From Actinomycetes bacterium (GTDB lineage Bacteria > Actinomycetota > Acidimicrobiia > Acidimicrobiales > JAJYPT01): a stretch of DNA of 23,391 nucleotides. Made by a program: the position numbers and the translations under genes. The stretch's first letter is position 1, and the number at the start of each line of letters is the position of its first letter. Below, in pieces: positions 23,320 to 23,391 of the stretch. The DNA lies in assembly GCA_021795135.1 (NCBI GenBank), contig JAJYPT010000010.1, positions 1-23,391 of the forward strand. Direction: 5' to 3'. The notes under the pieces were generated by a model. The model ran no database searches. It was not told the DNA's origin and was given only the letters and a program-made list of their open reading frames with translations.

Positions 23320-23391
23320 TTATTTAACTAATGAAGTGCCTCTTGCTTGTAGACCTGCAACAACTAAGACAATAGCTACAAAAATATATTC
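23320..23391 (-). CDS. 3' end of a probable ribose ABC permease (RbsC-like), partial
   Basis: The last 23 codons of a gene entering from outside the window read EYIFVAIVLVVAGLQARG and end TSLVK, stop TAA at 23320. A hydrophobic helix followed by a short basic tail is how RbsC-type sugar permeases end. The position directly before rbsK and rbsD supports this. Too little is present for more than a contextual call. Confidence 0.6.
   Translation of the reverse strand, partial: EYIFVAIVLVVAGLQARGTSLVK

Noticed and set aside
1..23391. CRISPR arrays, tRNA or rRNA genes, IS elements or phage genes
   Set aside because: No regularly spaced repeats, no tRNA-like cloverleaf or CCA-ended segments, and no transposase or integrase motifs were seen in the translated frames.

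Overview
The window is a 23.4 kb, AT-rich stretch of bacterial DNA in which every convincing gene lies on the minus strand, so transcription runs from high to low coordinates. Most of it handles small organic nitrogen compounds. It encodes a urease with its maturation proteins, an aliphatic amidase, two amidase-signature hydrolases, an M20 carbamoylase/ureidohydrolase-type enzyme, an L-asparaginase, an NCS1 permease, a NitT/TauT-type ABC importer and a FadR-type GntR regulator. The host is not fixed by the sequence. The fused urease gamma-beta subunit, the Rhodococcus-type amidase and the low GC would fit a low-GC (for example marine) actinobacterium or a Chloroflexota-like lineage; this is inference.

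Layout in order of transcription: (1) 23391-21977 holds the tail of a probable sugar ABC permease, then rbsK and rbsD (ribose uptake and entry). (2) 21976-21421 is an intergenic region with palindromes and a 32-codon ORF with a good ribosome binding site. (3) 21420-16985 holds a 56-aa small protein, a GatA/AtzE-type amidase, a Rhodococcus-type amidase and an M20 hydrolase, probably one operon. (4) 16984-16390 is non-coding. (5) 16389-11463 is the urease operon in the order ureAB (fused), ureC, ureG, ureD, ureF, with no ureE. Between ureD and ureF lie a possible frameshifted small gene, a 15-codon leader ORF and a 20-bp palindrome. (6) 11462-10807 is non-coding with an 18-bp inverted repeat. 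(7) 10806-5194 holds an NCS1 permease with a cysteine-rich tail, the aliphatic amidase amiE, a CbbQ/NorQ-type AAA+ ATPase and a CbbO/NorD-type VWA protein. (8) 4842-2459 holds an L-asparaginase, a GAF-domain protein and a GntR/FCD regulator. (9) 2094-233 is the ABC permease and ATPase. (10) 48-1 is the start of a gene with a signal-peptide-like N-terminus, a candidate for the missing binding protein.

How the genes could work together (inference): the NCS1 and ABC transporters bring in amides, ureides or related N-compounds. AmiE, the two amidases and the M20 enzyme release ammonia and possibly urea or carbamate, urease splits urea, and asparaginase deamidates asparagine. A palindrome with core CTCATATGAG lies both just upstream of the ABC operon and upstream of the amidase-operon leader, so these units may share a regulator; the GntR protein encoded next to the first site is the natural candidate. 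The least explained parts are the AAA+/VWA activase pair behind amiE, the eight-cysteine tail of the NCS1 permease, and the small ORFs with their palindromes.
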